Shown here piece by piece: positions 51,961 through 60,038 of a stretch of DNA of 64,000 nucleotides (the stretch's first letter is position 1; the number at the start of each line of letters is the position of its first letter). A model generated the notes under the pieces. That model was not told where the DNA came from and did not search any database. It saw nothing but the letters and a program-made list of their open reading frames with translations. The stretch covers positions 1 to 64,000 of the forward strand of contig JALRKV010000083.1 in assembly GCA_023254735.1 (NCBI GenBank). The letters run 5' to 3'. The position numbers and the translations under genes are program-made. The DNA is from Pseudomonadales bacterium. Its GTDB lineage: Bacteria; Pseudomonadota; Gammaproteobacteria; Pseudomonadales; Pseudohongiellaceae.

Positions 51961-52935
51961 ATGTCGTTCCGCTCGATTCGTCACCTCAGCTATTCTTCAC
52001 GATTCGTTGAAGCACTCACCAACTGCAGCCTACGAAACAGTTTGGCGGTCGTGGCCCTCACCTCGACTCTCGCTCACGGCGCATTGGCGTCGGAGATAGT
52101 TCGCGTCGACACCGACACCGGAAGCTTCGTGCTCGAGATGTATTCAGATATCGCGCCGGTCACTGTCGCTAACTTTCTTTCTTACGTGAATAGAGGGGCC
52201 TACGAAAACACAATAATCCACAGGAAAGTAAACAATTTCGTCATTCAGGGCGGTGGTTTTTTTTACAACCCAGAGCTTGGTGATATTTCCGGGATCAACG
52301 TTGGACCTGCGATTGTGAACGAATTCAACCGCTCAAACACACGCGGCACTATTGCTATGGCGAAGGTTGGCGGCGACCCCAACAGCGCAACGAGCCAATG
52401 GTTTATCAACTTAGGCGACAACAGTGCGAACTTAGACTCTCAGAATGGCGGGTTTACAGTTTTTGGCAAAGTACTCGGAACAGGCATGAATGCAGTCGAT
52501 GCAGTCGGCGCACTGCAGACGGTTAATGTCACCGGCGCCATGTCATTCAGCGACGTGCCTATCCTGTCACTGAGTGGCAATACCATTGCCGACGCCGACT
52601 TTGTGAACGTTTCGATGACCGCCCTATCTACTTCAAGTAAATTCGATTCGGGGAAACTCTCTGTTGCGCTAAACGCGGGAGCTATCGGGCAAGCTTGGGT
52701 AGATTTTGCTATCACGCAGAGCGCGCCTGAAACGATTATTACACTGATCCCCACGAGCACACTATTCATCGACAAAGTACTGGAGGAAATGGCAACTTTC
52801 GACGGCCTTTCAGGCACGCTATCGATCCCAGAACTGGAGTTAAATGGCGAAGTAGCCTATACCAACGTCGTTTTTAAACTCACTGACGCGCAGACCTATT
52901 CCTTCACACTGCAAAGTTTCGACGAAGCGCCCTAA
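51961..52935 (+). CDS. Exported cyclophilin-type peptidyl-prolyl isomerase
   Basis: A 324-residue exported protein with an AAGGA ribosome site. A signal-like region spans about residues 18-42 (ending AHGALASE). The cyclophilin core covers about residues 45-205: VRVDTDTGSFVLEMY, FLSYVNRGAYENTIIHRKVNNFVIQGGG (the FHRV.. catalytic motif appears as IHRK), then SATSQWFINLGDN and FTVFGKVLGTGMNAVD. The core catalyses proline isomerisation in periplasmic proteins. The C-terminal 120 residues have no recognisable domain and look beta-rich. A terminator follows at 52974-53006. Confidence 0.88.
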   Translation: MSFRSIRHLSYSSRFVEALTNCSLRNSLAVVALTSTLAHGALASEIVRVDTDTGSFVLEMYSDIAPVTVANFLSYVNRGAYENTIIHRKVNNFVIQGGGFFYNPELGDISGINVGPAIVNEFNRSNTRGTIAMAKVGGDPNSATSQWFINLGDNSANLDSQNGGFTVFGKVLGTGMNAVDAVGALQTVNVTGAMSFSDVPILSLSGNTIADADFVNVSMTALSTSSKFDSGKLSVALNAGAIGQAWVDFAITQSAPETIITLIPTSTLFIDKVLEEMATFDGLSGTLSIPELELNGEVAYTNVVFKLTDAQTYSFTLQSFDEAP

Positions 52936-52949
52936 CCTGCCACAGGGCA

Positions 52950-52977
52950 ACTCGGCAATAAAAACTCGGCAATAAAA
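52950..52977. repeat. Perfect 14-bp tandem duplication before a terminator
   Basis: The 14-bp unit ACTCGGCAATAAAA occurs twice in direct succession (52950-52963 and 52964-52977), just upstream of and into the left arm of the terminator. It is a small slippage-type duplication and could alter terminator context. Confidence 0.6.
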
Positions 52978-53006
52978 AAGGGCCAACTCAATGTTGACCC
53001 TTTTTT
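52974..53006. terminator. Bidirectional Rho-independent terminator
   Basis: AAAAAAGGGCCAAC (52974-52987) pairs with GTTGACCCTTTTTT (52993-53006) across a 5-nt loop. The 14-bp stem has one C-A mismatch and A/T-rich flanks on both sides. It ends the cyclophilin gene (plus) and the NHL-propeller gene (minus), which converge here. Confidence 0.85.
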
Positions 53007-53052
53007 GTAATGCGACTTCAGCATGAAGGCCGCAGTAGCGTTTTAATGCGGC

Positions 53053-54228
53053 TTAGGGGATTAGACGCGGGATAAACTTAGTCATACCCTGAATCGGACC
53101 CACTTCACCCGCGTACACCACGCCGTTGCGATCAACCGTTACGCCTTCACCCATTGAGCCGGTGCCGCCCATACCGGAGGCTCGCTCTGAAACGTGCTCT
53201 GGAATGAAGTACATGACTTCACCTGTCTTCGCGCTGCCTACTCGAAGACCCTTACGCCAGCCGCCTGGGTTGTAGTTAGGATCAGACTCAGAGTCGATTG
53301 CGTAAAGCATGTCGGTCGACTTATCGATGAACAGGCCACTGATGCGGCTGAACTGATACCACGTGTCTTGGTGATTTCCGTCTTGGTCGAATATCTGAAT
53401 ACGATTATTGCCGCGGTCTGCGACGAAGAGTCGACCCTGAGAATCCATCGCTAGCGAATGCGGCGAACGGAATTGACCATCTTCGAAACCCCATTCACCG
53501 AAGGATTTAATAAAGCTACCGTCCGGCGCAAAAATAGATATTCGGCTCTTCGCAGTGGGACCTGCTTCGTCTTGGAACTGCGCACCGTGCGTATCAGCAA
53601 CGAAAATATTGCCGTTCGGCGCGATAAGCACATCATTAGGCGAGTCAAAATGCGTCGGCGGGTCGCCCGCCTCCCCGCCAGTGCCGAGGGTCATGAGTAA
53701 CTCACCGTTCGGGCTAAACTTAAGGACAGTATGACCTTTACCAGCCGCGGCAGGGTTTTCTTCGAGCTCGCGCGCGTTTGCGGCGCGTGCATCAACTACC
53801 CACACATTGCCATCCGCATCAACATCCATGCCGTGAGGCCAAATGATGAGGTCTGCGCCAAAACTCTGCACAACATTACCCTGCGGGTCGAGCTTCACAA
53901 TAGGATCGACACTCGAAGTCGCACAGGAATTTGAGCCACAGCGATCACCTGCCCACACGTGGATTCCGTCAATATCGATATTGACAGCGCTCACCGAGCC
54001 CCAGCTGCGTCCATCGGGCAACGTGCCGAAGTCGCGCTGCGTCTCATAGGGATTAGGCAGGTGGTTAACGGGTTCCTGGTTCGCGTGCTCTGGCGGCTGA
54101 ACCGCACCGCGCTGCGCGACAGCGGCACCTGACAACAAACAAAGCGCGAGCGAGGCAAGGCCTGCCTTGCGCGCAAACCCCGAGTGCATAGTCCGCGTTG
54201 TTTTTGTTAAACGTGTATTGGTCTTCAT
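53053..54228 (-). CDS. Exported NHL-repeat beta-propeller (alpha-amidating-lyase-like)
   Basis: A 391-residue exported protein with a signal peptide ending near residue 38 (LLSGAAVAQ). The start ATG follows a GAGGTGAGAG ribosome site. NHL/6-bladed propeller repeats are visible: WPHGMDVDADGNVWVVDARA, SPNDVLIAPNGNIFVADTHG, SPHSLAMDSQGRLFVADRGNNRIQIFDQDG, and GEGVTVDRNGVVYAGEVG. These resemble peptidyl-alpha-hydroxyglycine alpha-amidating lyase and similar propellers. A CGSNSC motif could form a disulphide. The substrate is unknown, and the real function may be binding or lactone hydrolysis. Confidence 0.8.
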   Translation of the reverse strand: MKTNTRLTKTTRTMHSGFARKAGLASLALCLLSGAAVAQRGAVQPPEHANQEPVNHLPNPYETQRDFGTLPDGRSWGSVSAVNIDIDGIHVWAGDRCGSNSCATSSVDPIVKLDPQGNVVQSFGADLIIWPHGMDVDADGNVWVVDARAANARELEENPAAAGKGHTVLKFSPNGELLMTLGTGGEAGDPPTHFDSPNDVLIAPNGNIFVADTHGAQFQDEAGPTAKSRISIFAPDGSFIKSFGEWGFEDGQFRSPHSLAMDSQGRLFVADRGNNRIQIFDQDGNHQDTWYQFSRISGLFIDKSTDMLYAIDSESDPNYNPGGWRKGLRVGSAKTGEVMYFIPEHVSERASGMGGTGSMGEGVTVDRNGVVYAGEVGPIQGMTKFIPRLIP

Positions 54229-54667
54229 CTCTCACCTCGTTGAAATTATGAAACGGCTAACCATTTATTTTGTGCGCCCTAGTGACTCGGAGCGCGCAGT
54301 TGGTGTTGGCTAAATTCTATTACTTTAAACCTTCTAAAACTTTTCTTAACGCTCTAAAGGCAAGCGCGTATGGCTTAGTCGTCGGAAAATGACCTACAGG
54401 GATCAACTTGTCAAGATTGAGAGGCGCTAGGGGATAGCTAGGAGATAGTTGAGCAAGCGCTGCGGAGGCGCGCCGAGAGGTGTCGAAAAAACGCAGCGAG
54501 AAATTTCGCCCGCCGATCCTCCGGTCGAGCGCACTGCCCCTAGACTAAGCCGGTGGCGCGCTTTATGCTCGCAACTTCACCGCCGCGCCCCAGAAACGAG
54601 GGGCCTTCGCCTGTTCTATGCGGGTATGAATCAGATTCTCACTCAAACAGTGAGCCGGAGCCGCCAA
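54229..54667. other. Intergenic region between divergent genes
   Basis: This 439-bp stretch between the NHL-propeller gene and the 4-TM protein gene contains no convincing gene. A frame from 54449 reads through Arg/Pro-rich nonsense before the true start at 54668. It holds a small tandem duplication of an 11-bp unit (GCTAGGGGATA at 54426-54436, GCTAGGAGATA at 54437-54447). A plausible ribosome site GGAG (54657-54660) serves the start at 54668. I see no clear promoter, although the region presumably contains two. Confidence 0.4.
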
Positions 54668-55228
54668 ATGGGCCGACAGCTTATCTACGTCATCGCCGCT
54701 ATCTGCACGACAATGACTGCAGTTTTACTCTTGATTTTGACGGCCGAACCGGTTGCCAATGCCGGTGGCAGTGCGCACCCCGTATTCGCAGGAATGCGTA
54801 TCGGCGGAGACGGGCTCGCGCGACTCGAATACATCGGCACCTTGGGCTATGCATTCCAGGCACTTCTGCTCTCGCTTATTGTCGCGTTTGCTACGCTCGG
54901 CGTGAGCGAGCGTCATCGAACGCCGCGACTGCGTGCCTACATGATCGCAACGCTGGTTTTTAGCGTGTTTATTCTGTGGCGCATGGTGGCGAGCCACCTG
55001 AATTTTATCGCGACAGGTGAAACAAGCTACTTTATGGGATTCCCTGCCGCTACGGCGTGGGCGATGTACGGTGTGTGGCTTGGTGGCATCCCGCTCGTTC
55101 TCATCTACACACTAGGCTTTCGCCAATTTATCTACACCGATGAAGATCAAGCCGAATTCGAACGGCTTGTCGCCGAGACTATCGCCGAAGGGCGCGAAAA
55201 CGAAAACTGCCCCAAGGATGCGCGCTAG
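54668..55228 (+). CDS. Small four-helix membrane protein coupled to an SSS symporter
   Basis: A 186-residue inner-membrane protein. The ATG at 54668 (MGRQLIYVIAAICTTMTAV) is chosen because GGAG lies 7 bp upstream and the first helix starts at once; ATG 54626 is an alternative. There are four hydrophobic helices at about 4-26, 46-74, 85-107 and 124-144. The C-terminal tail is acidic (YTDEDQAEFERLVAET) and cytoplasmic. It overlaps the symporter start by one base (TAGTG), so the two are translationally coupled. The layout recalls the small helper subunits of SSS transporters (DUF485, DUF4212), but the size and number of helices differ and I recognise no family. Confidence 0.65.
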   Translation: MGRQLIYVIAAICTTMTAVLLLILTAEPVANAGGSAHPVFAGMRIGGDGLARLEYIGTLGYAFQALLLSLIVAFATLGVSERHRTPRLRAYMIATLVFSVFILWRMVASHLNFIATGETSYFMGFPAATAWAMYGVWLGGIPLVLIYTLGFRQFIYTDEDQAEFERLVAETIAEGRENENCPKDAR

Positions 55229-56724
55229 TGGAAGCCTACAGACAAGAAATAATACTCGCAGCCGTTGCCCTCTATATGGTGTTTTGTGTCATCACCGGCC
55301 TATGGGCAATGCGGAGGACGACCGACGCCAGTGACTTCTTCGTCGCAGGCCGCGGTCTCGGTCCGATCGTCATCTCCCTCGCACTATTCTCGTCGACTCT
55401 GAGCGGCTTCGGCTTCGTCGGTGGGCCCGGGTTGGTCTACTCCATTGGCGTGAGTTCTTTTTGGATGATCACCATCTCGACGGCCGGCTATGCGCTTGGC
55501 TTTTTCATGGTATCCAAGCGCATCCGAATGATTGCCGAACTACGCAACTGTATTTCCCTGCCCGATGTGCTCGCAGCTCGCTATGGTAGCGAGACTGTGC
55601 GCCTGCTCGTCGCCATAACTATCGTATTAGGCGTTATGGGCTATCTCGCCACGCAGATTCTCGCGATGGCGGTTGTGATGCAGGCGATTCTATCGGGCAC
55701 AGCGATGTTCGCTGACATCAGCCTCGTCGCCTGCGTGGCTATTTCTTCGGCTGTACTTATTTTTTACTGCGTAACCGGCGGGATAATCGCCTCGGTTTAT
55801 ACCGACGTGGTCCAGGGTGGCATCATGATGGTCGCCGGTGTTCTGATCCTCCTCACCGCGATGTCTGTTTTCGAAGGCGGAATGACAGAGGCCACCTCGA
55901 TAATTCTCAAAGACGATTCAGAGGCGATAATGCCGTGGGGATCGGCAGGCATCATGGCATCACTAGGCTGGTTCTTCGTCTTTGGCCTCGGCCTTGCAGG
56001 GCAACCGCATCTGGTTACTAAGATGATGATGAATCGCAAGATCTCGGACAACCGCCACATCTTCCCGCTTTCGGTTATGGGCTATGTGCTAGCCGCTCTT
56101 CTGTGGGTATCGATCGGCATCATCATGCGCGCCACAGTAATCGATGGTGTGATCCCGCCATTGACTCTGCCAGACGACGCCGCGTCAGTTTTCCTCTCTG
56201 TGTTTACTAGCCCGCTATTAGCAGGAATTGTGTTTGCCGGTCTCTTCGCGGCTATCATGTCGACCTCAGACGCCTTTCTCAATATTGGCACTGCGGCAAT
56301 AATTCACGACATACCCAAAGCCATTCGCGGCAAAAGCATCCAGAACGAGCTGCTCTGGGCGCGCATCGTCACGGTTATACTCGCCATCGTGGCCGCACTG
56401 TTTGCCCTGTATTCCTATTATGCGGATGCCACGCTTGTCGCACTCCTCGGCGCGTTTGGGTGGGCAACCTTTGCCGCATCCCTATTTCCTGTGGTCGCAC
56501 TCGGTCTAAACTGGAAAGGCGCGACAGTCCCCGGCGCTGTTGCCGCAATTGTTTCGGCGCTGATAATTAATTTCGGTGTGCAGCTGGCTGGCATTGCACT
56601 GCCCTACGGCGTGAGCGGCGGACTCCTCTCGTTTGTGGTCTCGCTGTTCCTCTTCGTCAATGTCTCACTTCTCACCAAACCGCCGACGTTAGACCGTGAC
56701 ATTGATCGCGCAATGGATATTTAA
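55228..56724 (+). CDS. Sodium:solute symporter (SSS family)
   Basis: A 498-residue inner-membrane protein. GTG at 55228 is preceded by AAGGA at 55214-55218, and no in-frame ATG is closer. About 13 helices are visible, with the usual ASDFFVAGRGLGPIVISLALFSSTLSGFGFVGGPGLVY N-terminal block and the TM8 motif GLFAAIMSTSDAFLNIGTAAIIHDI. It is most similar in style to acetate/PutP/carboxylate-type symporters. It is one of three SSS proteins in this window. The preceding 4-TM gene may be its accessory subunit. The substrate is unknown. Confidence 0.88.
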   Translation: MEAYRQEIILAAVALYMVFCVITGLWAMRRTTDASDFFVAGRGLGPIVISLALFSSTLSGFGFVGGPGLVYSIGVSSFWMITISTAGYALGFFMVSKRIRMIAELRNCISLPDVLAARYGSETVRLLVAITIVLGVMGYLATQILAMAVVMQAILSGTAMFADISLVACVAISSAVLIFYCVTGGIIASVYTDVVQGGIMMVAGVLILLTAMSVFEGGMTEATSIILKDDSEAIMPWGSAGIMASLGWFFVFGLGLAGQPHLVTKMMMNRKISDNRHIFPLSVMGYVLAALLWVSIGIIMRATVIDGVIPPLTLPDDAASVFLSVFTSPLLAGIVFAGLFAAIMSTSDAFLNIGTAAIIHDIPKAIRGKSIQNELLWARIVTVILAIVAALFALYSYYADATLVALLGAFGWATFAASLFPVVALGLNWKGATVPGAVAAIVSALIINFGVQLAGIALPYGVSGGLLSFVVSLFLFVNVSLLTKPPTLDRDIDRAMDI

Positions 56725-56861
56725 ACCCAACATTCCTAGAAATCTTCGCAAAAGGATGCCTAAATAAGAAGATAAGGAAAAACAAAGGCATACATAGCTA
56801 CGCTTTTCGCGTAAACTCCGCACTCAATTTTTTGGCCACGCCTGTGGCAGCAAGGATTATC

Positions 56862-58823
56862 ATGTCGGAGTCAGAACAAGTAACCTTTCAGCAACTAGCC
56901 CTCTCGGCGCCAATTTTGCAGGCACTGAATGACGTTGGTTACGAAACTCCGTCCCCTATTCAAGCGGAAACGATACCCCTACTGCTCAGTGGCCGCGATG
57001 TGCTCGGTCAGGCACAAACGGGCACGGGTAAAACCGCTGCTTTTGCTCTGCCTGCGTTGTCTAATATCGATGTGAACCAGCGCGATCCGCAGATCCTTGT
57101 TCTCGCGCCGACGCGCGAGCTTGCAATCCAGGTGGCCGAGGCTTTTCACAAATACGCCAAACACATCAAAGGCTTTAACGTCTTGCCGATTTACGGCGGT
57201 CAAGAGTATGGCGGCCAGATTCGCTCATTAAAACGCGGCGTTCACGCCGTGGTCGGCACACCTGGTCGGGTTATGGACCATATTCGCAAGGGGACTCTCA
57301 ACCTCGACGGGCTCAAAACCCTTGTCCTTGATGAAGCCGACGAAATGCTGCGCATGGGTTTCATCGACGATGTTGAGTGGATTCTCGAGCAAACACCCAA
57401 AACGCGACAGATAGCACTCTTCTCTGCAACGATGCCAACGCAGGTGAGGCGCATTGCAACGGCGCATTTGACTGACCCGGCCCAGATTACGATTAAGATG
57501 AAAACGGCGACGGCCAACCTCATTCGTCAGCGCTTCTGGCCCGTTAGCGGCATGCATAAACTCGATGCCCTAACCCGAATACTCGAAGCCGAAACCTTCG
57601 ACGGTATGATCATTTTCGTGCGCACCCGAATCGCTACTGTCGAGGTTGCGGAAAAACTCTCCGCGCGCGGTTTCACGGCCAGCGCCCTCAATGGAGACAT
57701 TCCGCAGGCGCAGCGCGAGCGCACGATCGACCAATTAAAGAAAGGCAAGGTAGACATCATTGTTGCAACCGATGTCGCTGCCCGCGGCCTCGATGTCGAG
57801 CGCATTAGCCACGTTGTTAACTACGATATACCCCACGACACCGAAGCCTATATCCATCGCATTGGCCGAACAGGCCGCGCAGGACGCGAGGGCGATGCGA
57901 TTTTGTTCGTCGCCCCGCGTGAACGCCGCATGCTCAACGCCATCGAGCGCGCAACCAGTAAGAAAATCGAATTGATGGAGTTGCCATCGACCGAATTGAT
58001 TAACGACAAGCGAATCGCACAGTTTAAACAGGCCATTGCCGACACGCTCGCCACCGAAGACCTCGGCCTTTTTAAACATCTCGTCGAGCAGTATCAGAAC
58101 GAACATAATGTGCCCGCGATCGAGATTGCGTCGGCGCTGGCCAAACTCGTGCAGGGCGACTCGCCCCTTCTGCTTCAGCATAAGCCCGTCCCACGCGCCG
58201 ACAAAGCTTGGGATGCGCGCGGCAATGATCAGCCTCGCACTCGCGACCGTAATAAAGGTTCGGAGCGCTCGGACAGGCCGCAGCGCGCCCGCAAAGACGC
58301 ACCGCCTGAAAAAGGCATGCAGCGCTTCCGGATCGAGGTGGGCCACATTCACAAGGTTATGCCGGGCAACATCGTTGGCGCTATCGCCAATGAAGCCAAT
58401 ATCGATGCGCAAAACATAGGCCGCATCAATATTTTTGATGATCACAGCACGATTGACCTTCCTGCCGATATGCCCGAAGACATCTATGCTAGCCTCAAGA
58501 AAGTTTGGGTTGCCGGCCAGACGCTTAATATTAGCCGCGAGGGGGAAGCGCCCAAGGCGCCATCGAAGCGTTCGCCGGCCCGTCGCACAAGCGATGACCG
58601 CGGCCGCGTATTCGACGATGACAAACCAGGCAAGGGTGCGAAATCCAAACGCGATACAGGCGATAAACCAGTTAAGAAAGCCAAGCCTGGTGTGAAAGCA
58701 CGCGAGCGTGAACGCGAGAAAGCCGCCGCAAAAGCGAAAGCAAAAACGGCTAGCTCGAAGGCGAAGAAAACCAAGGCAGCAGGCAAAGCGAAGAAAAAAG
58801 CGAACGGCAAACCGTCCCTCTAA
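56862..58823 (+). CDS. deaD: DEAD-box RNA helicase DeaD/CsdA-like
   Basis: A 653-residue cytoplasmic ATP-dependent RNA helicase for ribosome assembly and cold response. The ATG at 56862 (MSESEQ) follows AAGGA (56852-56856). Motifs in order are the Q motif (TFQQLALSAPILQALNDVGY ending SPIQ), AQTGTGKT (51-58), PTREL, TPGR, VLDEADEM (DEAD at 157-160), SAT, ARGLDVERI and HRIGRTGRAGREG. After the helicase core comes a DbpA-like RNA-binding domain (about 475-555, RFRIEVGHIHKVMPGNIVGAIANEANI). The final 100 residues are a Lys/Ala/Arg-rich unstructured tail, common in DeaD. The gene is monocistronic. Confidence 0.95.
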   Translation: MSESEQVTFQQLALSAPILQALNDVGYETPSPIQAETIPLLLSGRDVLGQAQTGTGKTAAFALPALSNIDVNQRDPQILVLAPTRELAIQVAEAFHKYAKHIKGFNVLPIYGGQEYGGQIRSLKRGVHAVVGTPGRVMDHIRKGTLNLDGLKTLVLDEADEMLRMGFIDDVEWILEQTPKTRQIALFSATMPTQVRRIATAHLTDPAQITIKMKTATANLIRQRFWPVSGMHKLDALTRILEAETFDGMIIFVRTRIATVEVAEKLSARGFTASALNGDIPQAQRERTIDQLKKGKVDIIVATDVAARGLDVERISHVVNYDIPHDTEAYIHRIGRTGRAGREGDAILFVAPRERRMLNAIERATSKKIELMELPSTELINDKRIAQFKQAIADTLATEDLGLFKHLVEQYQNEHNVPAIEIASALAKLVQGDSPLLLQHKPVPRADKAWDARGNDQPRTRDRNKGSERSDRPQRARKDAPPEKGMQRFRIEVGHIHKVMPGNIVGAIANEANIDAQNIGRINIFDDHSTIDLPADMPEDIYASLKKVWVAGQTLNISREGEAPKAPSKRSPARRTSDDRGRVFDDDKPGKGAKSKRDTGDKPVKKAKPGVKAREREREKAAAKAKAKTASSKAKKTKAAGKAKKKANGKPSL

Positions 58824-58832
58824 GGCCTTCTA

Positions 58833-58852
58833 AAGCCCCGTTAGCGCGGCTT
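58833..58852. terminator. Imperfect hairpin between convergent deaD and DUF1415 genes
   Basis: AAGCCCCG (58833-58840) pairs with CGCGGCTT (58845-58852) across a TTAG loop, with one C-C mismatch. It overlaps the last codons of the minus-strand DUF1415 gene and has no U-tract, so termination activity is uncertain. Confidence 0.3.
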
Positions 58853-59359
58853 CATGAGGTCGTTTAAATACTCGATATTGCGCTGGGGAATAGCGCCAAT
58901 ATCGGGGTGCGACGCAGCCGCTACCTCAATCGAATCCTCCCTCAGTAGATGCAACATCGGAAAGGGAGAGCGGTTGGTTAGATTTTCTGGCGCGGCCGCC
59001 ACGGTGCCGGCAAATCGATAGCCCGGATGAAAGCTCGCCACCTGCAACACGCCCATCAGATCCATGCTCTCTAGCAGTCCGTCAGCAAGATCCAGAAAAT
59101 CGTTATATGCGGCGAAGCTTTTGAGCACTTGGGGATGGACGAGGAGTGTAGTTTCGATGCGCGGATCGGTCTGAAGCAGCGTCAGCTCTTCACTGAGGCT
59201 ATGCAGAAGCGCTTCGATGTCTGTGGCCTGAGTCTCAACAAACCGGACTCGCCCCGCCCGCAGTTCTTTACCCGCGAAGGGACAAAGGTTGTGCCCGACA
59301 ACAAAATCACTCACCCAATCTTGGACATCCTTTAACTCGGCGCTGCGTTCTTCAGTCAT
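58841..59359 (-). CDS. DUF1415 family protein
   Basis: A 172-residue cytoplasmic protein. The N-terminus has VSDFVVGHNLCPFAGKELRAGRVRFVET, the diagnostic DUF1415 motif with the single conserved NLCPFA cysteine. The central DLADGLLESMDLMGVLQVASFHPGYRFAGT and the late RSPFPMLHLLREDSIEVAA blocks are also typical. The family is common in gammaproteobacteria and has no known function. Its conserved Cys and His residues are compatible with a metal or thiol role. It begins 21 bp before the stop of the lipoprotein gene at 59381-59962, so the two are probably co-transcribed. Confidence 0.9.
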   Translation of the reverse strand: MTEERSAELKDVQDWVSDFVVGHNLCPFAGKELRAGRVRFVETQATDIEALLHSLSEELTLLQTDPRIETTLLVHPQVLKSFAAYNDFLDLADGLLESMDLMGVLQVASFHPGYRFAGTVAAAPENLTNRSPFPMLHLLREDSIEVAAASHPDIGAIPQRNIEYLNDLMKPR

Positions 59360-59380
59360 CCAATATCCTTGGTCGCGCTG

Positions 59381-59962
59381 CTAGAAATCGCCGAATGAAT
59401 CCAGACCCAAGAGTTCGTCATAGCGCGAATCGGCAATTGACGCTTTATCGAGCTCGCGGCTCAAGAGGCGCCGAACGTCGCTGCTTACTAAGCTGAACAC
59501 TTCTAGGCGTTGCTCACCGGGCGTTGCCGACTGTAGCGTTGCCCCCCATAGTGCCAGCAGGCGATTATCGATGGCGCGAGCGCTGTTCTCTTTGGCCCAT
59601 TCTGCCGCGATGAGGCGCCCCATCTCCTCTATTTGAGGACCCAACGCGTCGACATTCTCAGGCGCGGAGGTGGCTAGCACGCGCTCTTGCACATCGAACC
59701 ACCCAGTTGGATAGAGCAGTGTCCCAGTGTAAAAACTCTTGATCCATCCAAGGTATTCCTCGCGCGTCTGCAGCAATTGATTGGCAGCATCGGCAGAATA
59801 GGCTGCCTCAAAGAAAGCGCGATCCGGTAACTCTGGTGGCCACTCGACCTGCTGCCTCGACGCGCAGGCCGACAGGAGCGCAAACAGCATGAACGCGATC
59901 AAGCCCCGGTTAGCCGCAAAGCGGGTCTGCGGTGACCGATTACGCCCCCCACTCTGCAGCAC
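59381..59962 (-). CDS. Uncharacterised lipoprotein
   Basis: A protein of about 193 residues with lipobox LSAC preceded by a hydrophobic stretch (IAFMLFALLSAC). The start is uncertain. A GTG ending at 59962 is preferred because AAAGGAG lies 10 bp upstream; another GTG ends at 59992. The N-region before the hydrophobic part is long and basic. The mature part is mostly helical and Ala/Leu/Arg-rich, with a short WIKSFYTGTLLYPTGWFDVQERVLA motif that includes several aromatic residues. I do not recognise the family. It is upstream of the DUF1415 gene on the same strand. Confidence 0.62.
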   Translation of the reverse strand: MLQSGGRNRSPQTRFAANRGLIAFMLFALLSACASRQQVEWPPELPDRAFFEAAYSADAANQLLQTREEYLGWIKSFYTGTLLYPTGWFDVQERVLATSAPENVDALGPQIEEMGRLIAAEWAKENSARAIDNRLLALWGATLQSATPGEQRLEVFSLVSSDVRRLLSRELDKASIADSRYDELLGLDSFGDF

Positions 59963-60038
59963 TGAGTCGCAACTCCTTTCGATTCGCCTCACGAAAAATC
60001 CTTCGAATTTACCCAGTCTGACTGGCCAGCGGCCCTGT

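Noticed and set aside
57735-58445. 236-codon antisense frame inside deaD
   Set aside because: It is opposite the helicase core and RNA-binding region, with no ribosome site and no motif, so it is treated as a shadow.
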